Shown in pieces: positions 25,883 to 34,342 of a stretch of 64,000 nt of DNA; position 1 is the first letter of the stretch; the number at the start of each line of letters is the position of its first letter. The position numbers were made by a program, and so were the translations under genes. This DNA is from an uncultured Dehalococcoidia bacterium (GTDB lineage: Bacteria; Chloroflexota; Dehalococcoidia; Lucifugimonadales; JAAXIE01). The DNA lies in assembly GCA_951813255.1 (NCBI GenBank), contig OX638353.1:248001-312000 (forward strand), written 5' to 3'. The notes beneath the pieces are model-generated. The model saw nothing but the letters and a program-made list of their open reading frames with translations. It was not told the origin of the DNA and made no database searches.

Positions 25883-27136
25883 ATGCCGCAGCGAAAGGGT
25901 AAACCGGGGCGTCCGCGGGAGTTGGCTGGCTTTTCCGAGCAGGCCTTGGCCCGCTTGTGGCGCGACCGGGCCGTCCGGGCAGGAATGCTCAAAGCCCAGC
26001 ATGGGGGACGCCTGAGAGTCATCTATCCCGGCCGCCCCGGCACCTCCGCAGGCCCCGACTTCCGTGACGCGCTCCTCTACGTGGAGGGTGTCGGTCTTAC
26101 CCGTGGCGATGTGGAGCTTCACCTGAAACAGGGCGACTGGCGCTCCCACGGCCATCACCGCGACCATCGCTACAACTCAGTGGCCCTGCACGTGGTCCAC
26201 ACCACCGAGGATGCTCCCACCCCCTTGGCCAATGGGGCTGACGCCCCCGTCCTTTCGGTCAAGTCCCTGCTTGAGGCCCCGCCCACGGAGGCGCCTCCCC
26301 CCTACCTATGGCGTCTGCTGGAAATGTGCGGCTATCCCCAGCCATCCACTGCGGAGGAGATGGCGCTTCTGCTGGACAAGGCAGGCGATGCCCGTTTCCG
26401 AGAGAAGACCGATGCCTTCAATTGCCAGCTTGCCCAAGACACACCGGAACAGGTGTTGTACGCAGCCATCATGGAAGGGTTGGGCTATAGCCAGAACCGC
26501 GCCCCATTCATCGAGTTGGCCTACCGTGTGCCCATCGCTGCTCTCAGGGAGAAGGCCCTGTCGGTCCCTCCCGCTGAGATGCGAGGCCTCATTGAGTCCT
26601 GTCTCCTAGGGGCCGCTGGGTTCAGCCCTGCGCCCTCCCACACGGAGGCACTCCAGCCCTCCCCTGGCCAGCCGCCGCTCCGTTGGAACCTGTTCCGAGT
26701 GCGCCCCGGCAACCACCCCAGGCAGCGCATCCTCGGTGCTGCCCGGCTGTTGGATCGCTACTTGGAAGAGGGACTGGTAACAGGCATGGCCCGCCTCATC
26801 CATCAACGTGTTCCAGCCCTGCAGGAAGGCCTCACGGTCCGGCAGGATGGACGCGCCCTCGTGGGCCCCGACAGGGCACGGGAGCTGGCGATAAATGCCG
26901 CCCTGCCCTTTGCCGTGGCATGGGGCAGCGCCCACAGCCAGCCCGCCCTTGCGGAGGCGGCTACCGCCCTTTACCATAAGCATCCCAAAGCCACCAGCAA
27001 CGAAGTCCACCGGGAGATGGCCGAGCTTCTGATACCCCTTCCATGGCGTTCCACAATAAGCGGGGCCCGGCGTCAGCAGGGGCTCCTTCACCTGCAGCGT
27101 CTCCTAGCCAGGTCCGACTTCAGGCCGGGAAACTAG
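25883..27136 (+). CDS. DUF2851 family protein
   Basis: The 417-residue protein belongs to DUF2851. The signature is GPDFRDALLYVEGVGLTRGDVELHLKQGDWRSHGHHRDHRYNSVALHVVH, a pattern of conserved Gly, Asp, Glu, Trp and His that looks like a nuclease-type active site (the family has been noted as PD-(D/E)XK-like; I cannot verify this). No experimental function is known to me. The ATG at 25883 directly follows the predicted promoter; an in-phase ATG at 25841 lies upstream of the -10 element and would not be transcribed from it. The upstream neighbour is an XRE regulator. Confidence 0.8.
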   Translation: MPQRKGKPGRPRELAGFSEQALARLWRDRAVRAGMLKAQHGGRLRVIYPGRPGTSAGPDFRDALLYVEGVGLTRGDVELHLKQGDWRSHGHHRDHRYNSVALHVVHTTEDAPTPLANGADAPVLSVKSLLEAPPTEAPPPYLWRLLEMCGYPQPSTAEEMALLLDKAGDARFREKTDAFNCQLAQDTPEQVLYAAIMEGLGYSQNRAPFIELAYRVPIAALREKALSVPPAEMRGLIESCLLGAAGFSPAPSHTEALQPSPGQPPLRWNLFRVRPGNHPRQRILGAARLLDRYLEEGLVTGMARLIHQRVPALQEGLTVRQDGRALVGPDRARELAINAALPFAVAWGSAHSQPALAEAATALYHKHPKATSNEVHREMAELLIPLPWRSTISGARRQQGLLHLQRLLARSDFRPGN

Positions 27137-27144
27137 TGGCCATC

Positions 27145-27753
27145 ATGGCATCGCCCGTCGAGCAGCCTGCCCCGCCCTGCGTCCGCAAGGTGCCACTGCT
27201 GGATGGAGAGCAGGTGCAGCAACGGTTCGACACCAACCGTGGCCTGCTGGAAAACACCCCCGACCGTGGCCCTCTATTGGTGCTCACCACCCATCGCCTC
27301 ATGGCCTTCACCCACTCCAGGGACCACGGGCAGGCCCTGCTCATCGGCTTGGAAGACCTGCACGCCGCTGCTGTGGACCTTCGCTCCCGGCGCCCGCCTC
27401 AGCTGCTGCGGGGCTTGGCCCTGATGCTCCTCGGGGTAGCCGTATACCTCTTCGTAGGTCTCTTCGTGGTCACCACGGGCTCAGTGCTGCTGCCCGCCCT
27501 GCTTGGCGGCGTTGTGTCCGCTGCAGGCGCGCTTCTGGTAGCCAGGTTCATCCTGTGGGAACGCCAAGGGGCCATAAGCTTCATGGCGGCCCACAGCGGG
27601 CCGTGGCAGTTGAGCTTCGAGTACCGTGGCGACCATGCCTCTGATGACGCTGCGCTGCTGGTGGCCTGCTTCTTCCAACTGAAACAGTCGCGGAACGGTA
27701 CTGCAGGCGAAGACAATGCCGGGGACGACTGGCCCTTTTCCCCCTGGACCTAG
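27145..27753 (+). CDS. Membrane protein of unknown function
   Basis: The 202-residue protein has a soluble N-terminal part (LLDGEQVQQRFDTNRGLLENTPDRGPLLVLTTHRLMAFTH) resembling a PH-like/YokE-type domain opening, two adjacent hydrophobic helices (about residues 90-140) and a soluble end. I do not recognise a specific family. The GTG at 27136 overlaps the DUF2851 stop codon and the ATG at 27145 follows; either start implies coupling to the DUF2851 gene. Membrane location is clear; function is not. Confidence 0.7.
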   Translation: MASPVEQPAPPCVRKVPLLDGEQVQQRFDTNRGLLENTPDRGPLLVLTTHRLMAFTHSRDHGQALLIGLEDLHAAAVDLRSRRPPQLLRGLALMLLGVAVYLFVGLFVVTTGSVLLPALLGGVVSAAGALLVARFILWERQGAISFMAAHSGPWQLSFEYRGDHASDDAALLVACFFQLKQSRNGTAGEDNAGDDWPFSPWT

Positions 27754-27795
27754 GTGGACTCTAAGCCACCACCGGGCCGAAGCAGGATGAGGTCC

Positions 27796-28842
27796 TTAAC
27801 CCAACCCCAGCGAGGGGTCGATGTCCAGGTCCAGTGAGTGGCGCACGCCCCGCTCCAGCAGGTGGAACCCGCAAGCCCCGATCATGGCCCCGTTGTCGGT
27901 GCAAAGGGCAGGCCGCGGAATGAACAGCGGCAGAGGCGAGCGCTCTTGGAAACGCAGGCGTAGCATGGAGTTGGCCGTCACCCCGCCACCCAGCACAATG
28001 CCCTTGGCCTTGTACTCCCGGGCGGCGTCGATGGCCTTCGCCACCACCACATCCACTACCGAGTCCTGGAAGGCAGCTGCCAGTTCGGTGACCAGCTCCG
28101 CTGGAGGCGGCTCCCCGTCTTCGCTGGGAGGATAGATGCCCAGCTCCTGCGCCCGGTGCAGCACTGCCGTCTTCAAGCCGCTGAAGCTGAAGTCGTAGGT
28201 GTCGCGCAACCAGGCACGGGGCAGGCGCTCCTCGCCCTTGGCCCCTTCCGCCACTCGCTGTATCTCCGGCCCTCCGGGGAAAGCAAGCCCCAGGATACGG
28301 GCTGCCTTGTCAAAGGCCTCCCCCGAAGCGTCGTCCCTCGTCCGCCCCAGCAGCCGGTAGATGCCATGCCCCTCCATCAGCACCAAGTCGGTGTGTCCAC
28401 CCGAGGCTACCAAGCACAGAAGGGGGAAGCCGACGCCCGAAGCCGGGTCGTCTGTCTCCTCGTCATCCCGCTTCAGCCAAGCAGCGTACACATGCGCCTC
28501 AAGGTGGTTCACCCCCACCAAGGGCAACCCCTGCGCCAGCGCCAATGCCTTGGCCCCGTTCAGCCCCACCAGCAACGCCCCAGCCAGACCTGGCCCATGC
28601 GTCACCGCCACGGCATCAAGCTGTGACATGGATACTCCGGCGTCATCCAAGGCCTTCTGTATCGTCGGCACCAGCGCCAGCACATGCTGCCGTGATGCCA
28701 CCTCAGGCACCACCCCGCCATAGCGGGCATGTATCTCAACCTGCGACGCAATTACGTTGGACCGCAGCAGGCGGCCATCCTCAATGACAGCAGCCGCTGT
28801 CTCATCACACGAGGTCTCGATGCCCAACACTACTGTGCTCAC
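27796..28842 (-). CDS. tsaD: tRNA N6-threonylcarbamoyladenosine transferase TsaD
   Basis: TsaD transfers the threonylcarbamoyl group to A37 of ANN-decoding tRNAs. The 348-residue protein has the ASKHA fold. The opening STVVLGIETSCDETAAAVI, the metal-binding GVNHLEAHVYA (His-x3-His), LVASGGHTDLV, and GGVTANSMLR are all diagnostic, and length is normal. It converges with the membrane-protein gene, with a 42-base gap. Partners tsaB, tsaC and tsaE are not in the window. Confidence 0.96.
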   Translation of the reverse strand: MSTVVLGIETSCDETAAAVIEDGRLLRSNVIASQVEIHARYGGVVPEVASRQHVLALVPTIQKALDDAGVSMSQLDAVAVTHGPGLAGALLVGLNGAKALALAQGLPLVGVNHLEAHVYAAWLKRDDEETDDPASGVGFPLLCLVASGGHTDLVLMEGHGIYRLLGRTRDDASGEAFDKAARILGLAFPGGPEIQRVAEGAKGEERLPRAWLRDTYDFSFSGLKTAVLHRAQELGIYPPSEDGEPPPAELVTELAAAFQDSVVDVVVAKAIDAAREYKAKGIVLGGGVTANSMLRLRFQERSPLPLFIPRPALCTDNGAMIGACGFHLLERGVRHSLDLDIDPSLGLG

Positions 28843-28893
28843 GGCCCAACATCATAGGAGTCCAAGCGTAGCCCGGTCAACGGGGAACGCCGC

Positions 28894-28921
28894 TTGACAC
28901 CCCCCAAGCAGTCCCTACAAT
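28894..28921 (+). promoter_or_regulatory. Promoter of the ThDP-enzyme gene
   Basis: A perfect TTGACA (28894-28899) and TACAAT (28916-28921) with a 16-base spacer lie about 80 bases ahead of the start codon, in the gap between the divergent tsaD and ThDP-enzyme genes. Confidence 0.65.
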
Positions 28922-28999
28922 CAAACGGCGGTCCCAGCTAGGCCGCCCGTCACAGCGTGACCCGCCCTCAAAGCTAACGATCTCCCGGAGGTGTTGCCC

Positions 29000-30688
29000 A
29001 TGCCCAGGATGACCGGCAACAGGTTCATCGCAGAGATGCTCCGCGACTACGGCGTGACCCATGTATTCCAAGTGCCCACCGCCTTCTTCGGCGTCATGCG
29101 CGAAATGGAAGACATGGACATTCGGCGCGTGGTCACCCACGGCGAGAAAGCCGCCGCCTACATGGCCGACGGCTATGCCCGCGCCTCCAAGCGCGTCGGT
29201 GTCTGCATGGCCCAGAACATCGGCACCGCCAACCTCGGAGCCGGCTTGGCCGATGCCTACATGGGACACTCCCCCGTCATTGCCATGACCGGTGCCCTTC
29301 CCGCCGAGCACCGTTACCGCCACGCCTACCAGGAGTACGACCACGAGCCTTGGTACGAGTCTGTAACCAAGTCCAGCGTCTTCATCGACAAGGTCAGCCG
29401 CCTCCCCGACGCCCTGCGCCAAGCCTTCCGCGACGCCACCTCCGGCGCGCCGGGCCCGGTGCACCTCGACATACCCGACGAGGCCTGCTCCTCCGAGGCC
29501 GACTTAGAAGTAATCGTGGAGGAGTTGCACACCACATTCCCCTCCTTCCGCCCCGAGCCTGAGGGTGACAGGGTGCGGGAGGCGGCCCGCGCCATCTCCC
29601 AAGCCCAGCGACCGGTAATCATTGCCGGTGGCGGCGTCATCGCCTCCGAGGCATGGGCCGAGGTGCAGCAACTCGCGGAAATGCTCACCATCCCCGTGGC
29701 CACCACCCTCAACGGCAAACTCACCCTGCCTGCCAGTCACCCGCTGAACGTGGGCGTCCCCGGCCGCTACTCTGCATGGTGTGCCAACCAGACCGTGGCC
29801 AACGCCGACCTCGTCATCGCCATTGGCACACGGCTGGGAGGTATGGCCACTTGGGACTGGCGCATACCCTCCGCCGACATGCCCACCATCCAGATAGGCA
29901 TCGACCCCTCCGAGCTGGGACGCAACTATCCCGCCCAAGTGGCCCTGATGGGCGACGCCCGCGCCTGCGTGCGACGCCTCATCGAGGTGCTGGAGCCCAT
30001 CGCCCCCCGCGAAGACCGCTTGGCCGAGATTCGCGACCGCGTGGGCCGCTGGCGCGACGAGTACGCCCCCATGGTCAACTCCGATGCCTCTCCCATGCGC
30101 CCCGAGCGCCTCTGCAAGGAGATCGCGGAAAATCTCCCCGACGACGCCATGGTCGTCTCCGACACCGGCCACTCCGGCATCTGGTCCGGCGTCCTCATGC
30201 CCTTGGAGAAACCCGGCCTCAATTACATCCGCTGCGTCGGCTCCCTCGGCTGGGGCCTCTCCGCCAGCATCGGGGCCAAGGCCGCCGTGCCCCACCGTCC
30301 CGTGGTCTGCTTCACCGGCGACGGCGGCTTCTGGTACCACATCGCCGAGCTCGAAACAGCCCTGCGCCACGGCATCGCCCCGGTGATCGTCGTCAACGAC
30401 AACCGCTCCCTGAACCAAGAAAAGGGCCCCATTGAGCGCGCCTACGACGGCCAGCCCTACGGCCGCGCCTTCCAGGACCTGATGATGTTCCAGGACACCA
30501 ACCTAGCCGCCGTGGCCGAGGCCATCGGCTGCTACGCCGAGCGCGTCGAACGCCCCTCCGATGTCGGCCCAGCCATGCAGCGCGCCTTCGCCTCCGGCAA
30601 GATTGCCGTCCTCGACATGGTCAGCGACATCGAGGCCATGGGCCCCGTCGCCCGCATGTCCGACGTACGGGAATCCGTCTCCGGCTAG
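29000..30688 (+). CDS. Thiamine-diphosphate-dependent enzyme (acetolactate synthase-like)
   Basis: The 562-residue protein has the three domains of the pyruvate-oxidase/AHAS class: Pyr domain (VTHVFQVPTAFFGVMRE, with the catalytic Glu in THGEKAAAY), a central domain (about 190-330) and the PP domain with the ThDP motif GDGGFWYHIAELETALRHGIAPVIVVNDN. It is not the biosynthetic IlvB, which lies at 52.8-54.5 kb. The opening GNRFIAEMLRDYGVTHVFQVP is seen in decarboxylases and lyases of uncertain substrate. The ATG at 29000 follows GGAGG at 8 bases; the upstream GTG is inside the ribosome site. Substrate unknown; its neighbours suggest catabolism of organic acids. Confidence 0.85.
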   Translation: MPRMTGNRFIAEMLRDYGVTHVFQVPTAFFGVMREMEDMDIRRVVTHGEKAAAYMADGYARASKRVGVCMAQNIGTANLGAGLADAYMGHSPVIAMTGALPAEHRYRHAYQEYDHEPWYESVTKSSVFIDKVSRLPDALRQAFRDATSGAPGPVHLDIPDEACSSEADLEVIVEELHTTFPSFRPEPEGDRVREAARAISQAQRPVIIAGGGVIASEAWAEVQQLAEMLTIPVATTLNGKLTLPASHPLNVGVPGRYSAWCANQTVANADLVIAIGTRLGGMATWDWRIPSADMPTIQIGIDPSELGRNYPAQVALMGDARACVRRLIEVLEPIAPREDRLAEIRDRVGRWRDEYAPMVNSDASPMRPERLCKEIAENLPDDAMVVSDTGHSGIWSGVLMPLEKPGLNYIRCVGSLGWGLSASIGAKAAVPHRPVVCFTGDGGFWYHIAELETALRHGIAPVIVVNDNRSLNQEKGPIERAYDGQPYGRAFQDLMMFQDTNLAAVAEAIGCYAERVERPSDVGPAMQRAFASGKIAVLDMVSDIEAMGPVARMSDVRESVSG

Positions 30689-30735
30689 CCCAATTTCCCT
30701 AGCTGCCGCGATATAATGCCCCGAAAATCCTCGCC

Positions 30736-30779
30736 AGAGGCCCCTATATGAACATGAAGAGGCCCCTATATGACCATGA
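30736..30779 (+). repeat. Tandem 22-base duplication over the Uma2 start site
   Basis: Two consecutive 22-base copies (30736-30757 and 30758-30779) differ at one base. Each ends with an ATGA-CATGA type sequence, so the start region of the following gene is duplicated. A TATAAT element lies at 30712-30717, upstream. Confidence 0.7.
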
Positions 30780-31540
30780 AAAGGTCTGTGGTTCCCGAGG
30801 CCCCCGCAGCTCCCCGCTGGCCACCCGGCCTGCCCTCCGGCTATATCCAATTGCCCGACACGCCGGAAAGGGACGACATGACCAGCCCCTTGGTGCTACT
30901 CGACCCCGGTAAGGCCCGCGCCCTGCGCATCTGGCTGGGACACCGGGACTCCACTCTGTTCCTGTTCGACAGCTACGTTGTCCCCTCTCCGGTGGCCCAA
31001 GTGCCCCAAAGCACTATCTACCCCGACATGCTCATCTCCTTCGGCGTAGACCCCCAGTTGGCCCTGAACCGCAACGGCTACGTGATCTCCGATTTTGGCA
31101 AGCCACCCGATCTCGTGATGGAGATAGCCTCCAAGAGCACCGCCCATATCGACGATGGCTACAAAAGGGAACGTTACGCGGCCTTGGGGGTCCCGGAGTA
31201 CTGGCGCTTCGACCACACCGGCGGCCAGCACCATCGGAACGCCTTGGGTGGCGACCGGCTGGAGGGGGGCGTCTATCAGCCCATCCCCATCGAGGAATCG
31301 GCCCCCGGCCATCTCCGGGGCTACAGCGAAGTCCTGAAGATTTTCGTCTGCTGGGAAGCCGGCGAACTTCAATGGTACGACCCCGTGTCCGGAGTCTACC
31401 TGCTGGACCATGAAGCTGAGGCAGCCCGCGCCGACGCCGCAACGGCCCGCGCCAATGCTGCCACGGCCCGGGCCGACGCCGCAGAGGCTGAAGTCCAGCG
31501 TCTCCAAAGCCTCCTCGAACAGTCCCCGGAAATCCAGTAG
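30770..31540 (+). CDS. Uma2-family (DUF820) nuclease-like protein with C-terminal coiled coil
   Basis: The 256-residue protein has a Uma2/DUF820 domain of the PD-(D/E)XK nuclease superfamily. The catalytic-type pattern is YPDMLISFG followed by PPDLVMEIASKSTAHIDDGYKRERYAALGVPEYWRFD, giving Asp, Glu and the conserved K..Y core. The C-terminus (about 215-250) is an Ala-rich coiled coil of heptad/11-mer repeats (ARADAATARANAATARADAA), a common tail in this family. The family is abundant in Chloroflexota and Cyanobacteria and its biological role is unsettled. The start region is duplicated (see repeat); the Met at 30770 or the one two codons later may be used. Confidence 0.82.
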   Translation: MTMKRSVVPEAPAAPRWPPGLPSGYIQLPDTPERDDMTSPLVLLDPGKARALRIWLGHRDSTLFLFDSYVVPSPVAQVPQSTIYPDMLISFGVDPQLALNRNGYVISDFGKPPDLVMEIASKSTAHIDDGYKRERYAALGVPEYWRFDHTGGQHHRNALGGDRLEGGVYQPIPIEESAPGHLRGYSEVLKIFVCWEAGELQWYDPVSGVYLLDHEAEAARADAATARANAATARADAAEAEVQRLQSLLEQSPEIQ

Positions 31541-31611
31541 TCTTAGAAACCAGGGGTGTCTGCGGTGGCCCTCGCTACCCCCGAAATCACAATGACAGGA
31601 GACTCAACAAC

Positions 31612-32589
31612 GTGCGCATCGACGTCCACACCCACCTCATTTGCCTCGATTTCATCAAGCACATGATTGGCCGTTCCAACCTCCCCAATGGCTACTGGGA
31701 CGGTGGCAACTACGTCGTCCACTGTACCAACAACTTCGACCTCCCCGTCGAGCCTCTCTACTACACCATCGAAGACAAACTCCGCGATATGGATCGCATG
31801 AAGGTGGATGTCTCCCTCCTCACCCACGGCATACCCGGCCCCGAGTTCCTCCCCGCCGACGAGGCCGACGACTGGGCCTCCCGCATCAACGACTACATCG
31901 CTGGCATCGTCGAGGCCTACCCCGGCAAGTTCATCGGCTGTGGCAGCATCGGCTTTGGCGACCCCCAGCGCTCCATCGCCGAGGTCGAGCGCTGCGTCAA
32001 CGAACTCGGCTTCCGCGGATTCCAGCTCTTCGCCAACACCAACCAGCGCGTGCTCGACTCCCCCGAGTTCATTCCCGTCTATCGCAAGGTCGCCGAACTC
32101 GGCGTGCCCCTCAACATGCATCCCACCGCGCCTCTTAACGTGGTGGGCATGGCCGGCACCCCCCTCGTCCCCGGCATGGGCTTCCTCTACGACACCAGCC
32201 TCGGCACTATGCGCCTCATCGCCAGCGGCCTCTTCGACCAGGAGCCCGACCTCAACCTCATCGTCCCCCACGTCGGCGGCATCCTCCCCTACCTCCGAGG
32301 CCGCTGTGGCCGTGCCGTCGACGCAGGAGTCGCCGAGGGCCAGTACTCCCTGCAGCACTCCGCCCAGTACTACCTCGACCGCATCTACGTCGACACCGTC
32401 GCCCACAGTCTCGACGCCCTCGAGTTCTGCTACCAGCATACCAATGCCGAGCAGATCCTCTACGGCACCGACCACCCCTTCGCCAACTGGATCGGCGTCT
32501 CCGACATCGTAGAGCAACTTCGCTGCACCTCAGCCGAGCGCGAAATGATCTACCACGGCAACGCCGAGCGACTCCTGAAACTGAATTAA
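31612..32589 (+). CDS. Amidohydrolase 2 family (ACMSD-like) metal-dependent hydrolase/decarboxylase
   Basis: The 325-residue TIM-barrel protein begins RIDVHTHLICLDF, with the metal-binding HTH pair. Other metal-site elements are LNMHPTAP, LIVPHVGG and ILYGTDHPFANW (the terminal Asp). This pattern is that of the amidohydrolase-2 group, which includes ACMSD and aromatic-acid decarboxylases. The start is GTG 31612 after AGGAG. Third positions are strongly C-biased: most Leu codons are CTC. The next gene encodes a small dimeric-barrel protein, so a shared catabolic role is plausible but unproven. Confidence 0.87.
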   Translation: MRIDVHTHLICLDFIKHMIGRSNLPNGYWDGGNYVVHCTNNFDLPVEPLYYTIEDKLRDMDRMKVDVSLLTHGIPGPEFLPADEADDWASRINDYIAGIVEAYPGKFIGCGSIGFGDPQRSIAEVERCVNELGFRGFQLFANTNQRVLDSPEFIPVYRKVAELGVPLNMHPTAPLNVVGMAGTPLVPGMGFLYDTSLGTMRLIASGLFDQEPDLNLIVPHVGGILPYLRGRCGRAVDAGVAEGQYSLQHSAQYYLDRIYVDTVAHSLDALEFCYQHTNAEQILYGTDHPFANWIGVSDIVEQLRCTSAEREMIYHGNAERLLKLN

Positions 32590-32657
32590 CCCCTTCTCTC
32601 AGGGGGAAGGTTGGCATGGGGGTGAACCCCCGCCGGAATCTGGCCCACACCCCCGTC

Positions 32658-32677
32658 ATTCCCGCGAAGGCGGGAAT
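32658..32677. repeat. Short palindrome of the attcccgc/gcgggaat type
   Basis: An 8-base-pair perfect inverted repeat, ATTCCCGC and GCGGGAAT around GAAG, lies in the gap between the amidohydrolase and the next gene. Palindromes of this kind occur as dispersed elements in many genomes. Only this copy is seen in the window. It could also act as a terminator-like hairpin, without a T-run. Confidence 0.6.
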
Positions 32678-32726
32678 CTACGGCCCCAGCCCGATACATC
32701 GCAACCTTAACTAAGGAGAAAAAGAA

Positions 32727-33074
32727 ATGGCCGAGCAAGGTGGCTACATCTTCTACGCCCGCATGAGCGTCGACGCTGAACATGAAGATCTCTTCAACGA
32801 AGTCTACGACACCGAGCACGTTCCTGAGCTACTCAAGGTCCCCGGTGTCCGCAGCGTCACCCGCTACAAGGTCGACTCCACCATCTACACCACCAAGCTG
32901 GAAGACCAGCCCCTCTACATCGCCGCCTACGAGGTCGACAGCCCCGACGTCATAACCAGCGACGCCTGGAACGTAGCCACCGAAATCGGCCGCTGGGCCG
33001 AACACGTCCGCCCCCACACCTCCAACCGCTCCCATGTCATCTACAAAAAAGTAGCCGGCCCCGAACGCGCGTAG
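32727..33074 (+). CDS. Small dimeric alpha/beta-barrel (EthD-like) protein
   Basis: The 115-residue protein has the ferredoxin-like pattern of dimeric alpha/beta barrels: YIFYARMSVDAEHEDLFNEVYDTEHVPELLKVPGVRSVTRYKV, then LYIAAYEVDSPDVITSDAW. The same pattern occurs twice in the protein at 34343-35011. The ribosome site is AAGGAGA. Such domains are often small oxygenases, decarboxylases or stress proteins; the active residues here are not assignable. It follows the amidohydrolase on the same strand. Confidence 0.75.
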   Translation: MAEQGGYIFYARMSVDAEHEDLFNEVYDTEHVPELLKVPGVRSVTRYKVDSTIYTTKLEDQPLYIAAYEVDSPDVITSDAWNVATEIGRWAEHVRPHTSNRSHVIYKKVAGPERA

Positions 33075-33093
33075 GGAGAATCGGCCATCTCCC
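33074..33093 (+). terminator. Hairpin after the dimeric-barrel gene
   Basis: GGGAGA and TCTCCC form a 6-base-pair stem with an 8-base loop directly after the stop codon. There is no T-run, so termination is only possible, not certain. Confidence 0.35.
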
Positions 33094-33204
33094 TGGTGTC
33101 ACCGCTCCGAACTTTCACTCTGCTTGAAAGGTAGGACGGACGTTGACCTATAACCCGGGCCTCTCCAACCTTGTTTGGATTGTTTCAAGAGTCATTCTCT
33201 CGGC

Positions 33205-33909
33205 CTAGCGAGGCCGACTGAGTCGGGTCGGGTAAAAGGGACGCCGGCGGCGTACGAAGTCCTTGAATACACCATAGACAAAGGGTCGGGCGGAAACGAT
33301 ATCGCTGAGCGGGATTACGACCCTGAAGTCTTCCGGTGTCCAGTCCTCGCTCAGGTATTCGTCTGTCACGAATCGATAGTTGGTGCGTAAGTGCAATTCC
33401 AGTGTTTCTTCGTCTCGATATCCGCTGTGTGTCGGCAGCATTTCCACTGCAGACTCTAAGGTTCGTTCAGTGGCGCATTTCAAGATGACTCCCACATACA
33501 CTTTTCGGTTGCGGAGAGATATTTCTACGCCGAATTGTTTCTGTGCGGCCTCCATCAATAGCAGCATAAGGTGATCCCCAGTATTGGTCACCGCTCGTTG
33601 GGCACCTCTTCTCTTCGAGTAAACTACGTTCAACAGATATGGGGCGCAAAATCCAAAAATGATGCTCAGCACGACCGCGCTAGTAAAAGGGGCTGGGATT
33701 TTCTCGTCCCAGAACTCAACCGGTTCGGGGATTGGGTTCCATTGGTAAGCCATTAGGTGTGCTGCGCAATACAAGACGATGCCGCATAGGGCTGCTCTAA
33801 ATAGAACATGGTAACCGGAGTCCCGCACCGCCTGAAAGCGGGTGAAATTCCAGTGGGTGACAAACCAGTATCCGCCAACCGCCGGCAGTAGCAACAACCC
33901 TAGGGTCAT
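33205..33909 (-). CDS. Membrane protein of unknown function, low-GC cassette
   Basis: The 234-residue protein has three hydrophobic segments in its first 110 residues (MTLGLLLLPAVGGYWFVTH; HVLFRAALCGIVLYCAAHLMAY; FTSAVVLSIIFGFCAPYLLNVVY) and a soluble, charged C-terminal half with an EVSLRN/KVYVGVIL strand pattern. I do not recognise a family. Base composition is lower in GC than the flanking genes. It starts directly after the small gene upstream (stop at 33911, start at 33909), so the two form a pair. Codon use and composition suggest transfer into the locus. Confidence 0.7.
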   Translation of the reverse strand: MTLGLLLLPAVGGYWFVTHWNFTRFQAVRDSGYHVLFRAALCGIVLYCAAHLMAYQWNPIPEPVEFWDEKIPAPFTSAVVLSIIFGFCAPYLLNVVYSKRRGAQRAVTNTGDHLMLLLMEAAQKQFGVEISLRNRKVYVGVILKCATERTLESAVEMLPTHSGYRDEETLELHLRTNYRFVTDEYLSEDWTPEDFRVVIPLSDIVSARPFVYGVFKDFVRRRRPFYPTRLSRPR

Positions 33910-33910
33910 G

Positions 33911-34237
33911 CTACTTGCGGGGCGAATTGCGTGGTCGACCTTGTAATCTTGACCGCCGTTTCAAGCTCTGTTTGCTTCTGTTGGGTCTAGCGAGATCGGC
34001 ATCCACCATGCTCTTTAGCCTCTCCCGCCAAGTCTTACTCTGCGCGAGTTCGCGCCCCTTCATGAAGAAGCTGCCGTTTCGCGTGACGTGTATTTCGGGT
34101 AAGTCGCCTCTCCCATCATCCTGAGGCCTTCTAACGCGATTGACAATTGAGTCAATTATCTTCGCACCTTTGCGGCGGTGAGCGTTAGGGGTTAACCCGG
34201 TCCGTGGATCTTCGCCTGAAGAACCAAGGTGTGCCAT
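33911..34237 (-). CDS. Small basic protein of unknown function, paired with the membrane protein
   Basis: The 108-residue protein is basic, with an Arg/Lys-rich end (RSKQSLKRRSRLQGRPRNSPRK). The ATG at 34237 (MAHLGSSGEDPRTG) follows a GGGGAGA ribosome site; a longer in-phase start lies at 34327 without such a site. EIHVTRNGSFFMKGRELAQSKTWRERLKSMVDADL is the most structured part. There is no recognised family or membrane segment. It is the first gene of a two-gene cassette with the membrane protein. Confidence 0.65.
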   Translation of the reverse strand: MAHLGSSGEDPRTGLTPNAHRRKGAKIIDSIVNRVRRPQDDGRGDLPEIHVTRNGSFFMKGRELAQSKTWRERLKSMVDADLARPNRSKQSLKRRSRLQGRPRNSPRK

Positions 34238-34342
34238 GGTCAGTTCTCCCCTTGCATTCAAATAACACCACGTCTTGAAGAGTAACGGGGTGCGGCAGCG
34301 GTAGTGTATCACATGGAGGCATTGCACCTCGTCCCCCCTCCT

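Noticed and set aside
25841..25883. ATG at 25841 as start of DUF2851
   Set aside because: It lies upstream of the -10 element and palindrome; the ATG at 25883 fits the promoter and family alignment.
28991..29000. GTG at 28991 as start of the ThDP enzyme
   Set aside because: It lies within the GGAGGTG ribosome site; the ATG at 29000 has proper spacing.
29504..30418. Long antisense frames over the ThDP enzyme (304 and 260 residues)
   Set aside because: They arise from high-GC codon bias on the opposite strand or other phase; their compositions (Gly/His/Val-rich or Arg/Pro-rich) match no protein family.
30770..31540. Uma2 protein as an active restriction or toxin system
   Set aside because: The family is abundant, no methylase or antitoxin is beside it, and the function is unsettled.
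33201..33216. CGGCCT/AGGCCG hairpin as an independent terminator
   Set aside because: It overlaps the last codons of the membrane-protein gene and lacks a T-run; a bidirectional terminator is possible but not supportable.
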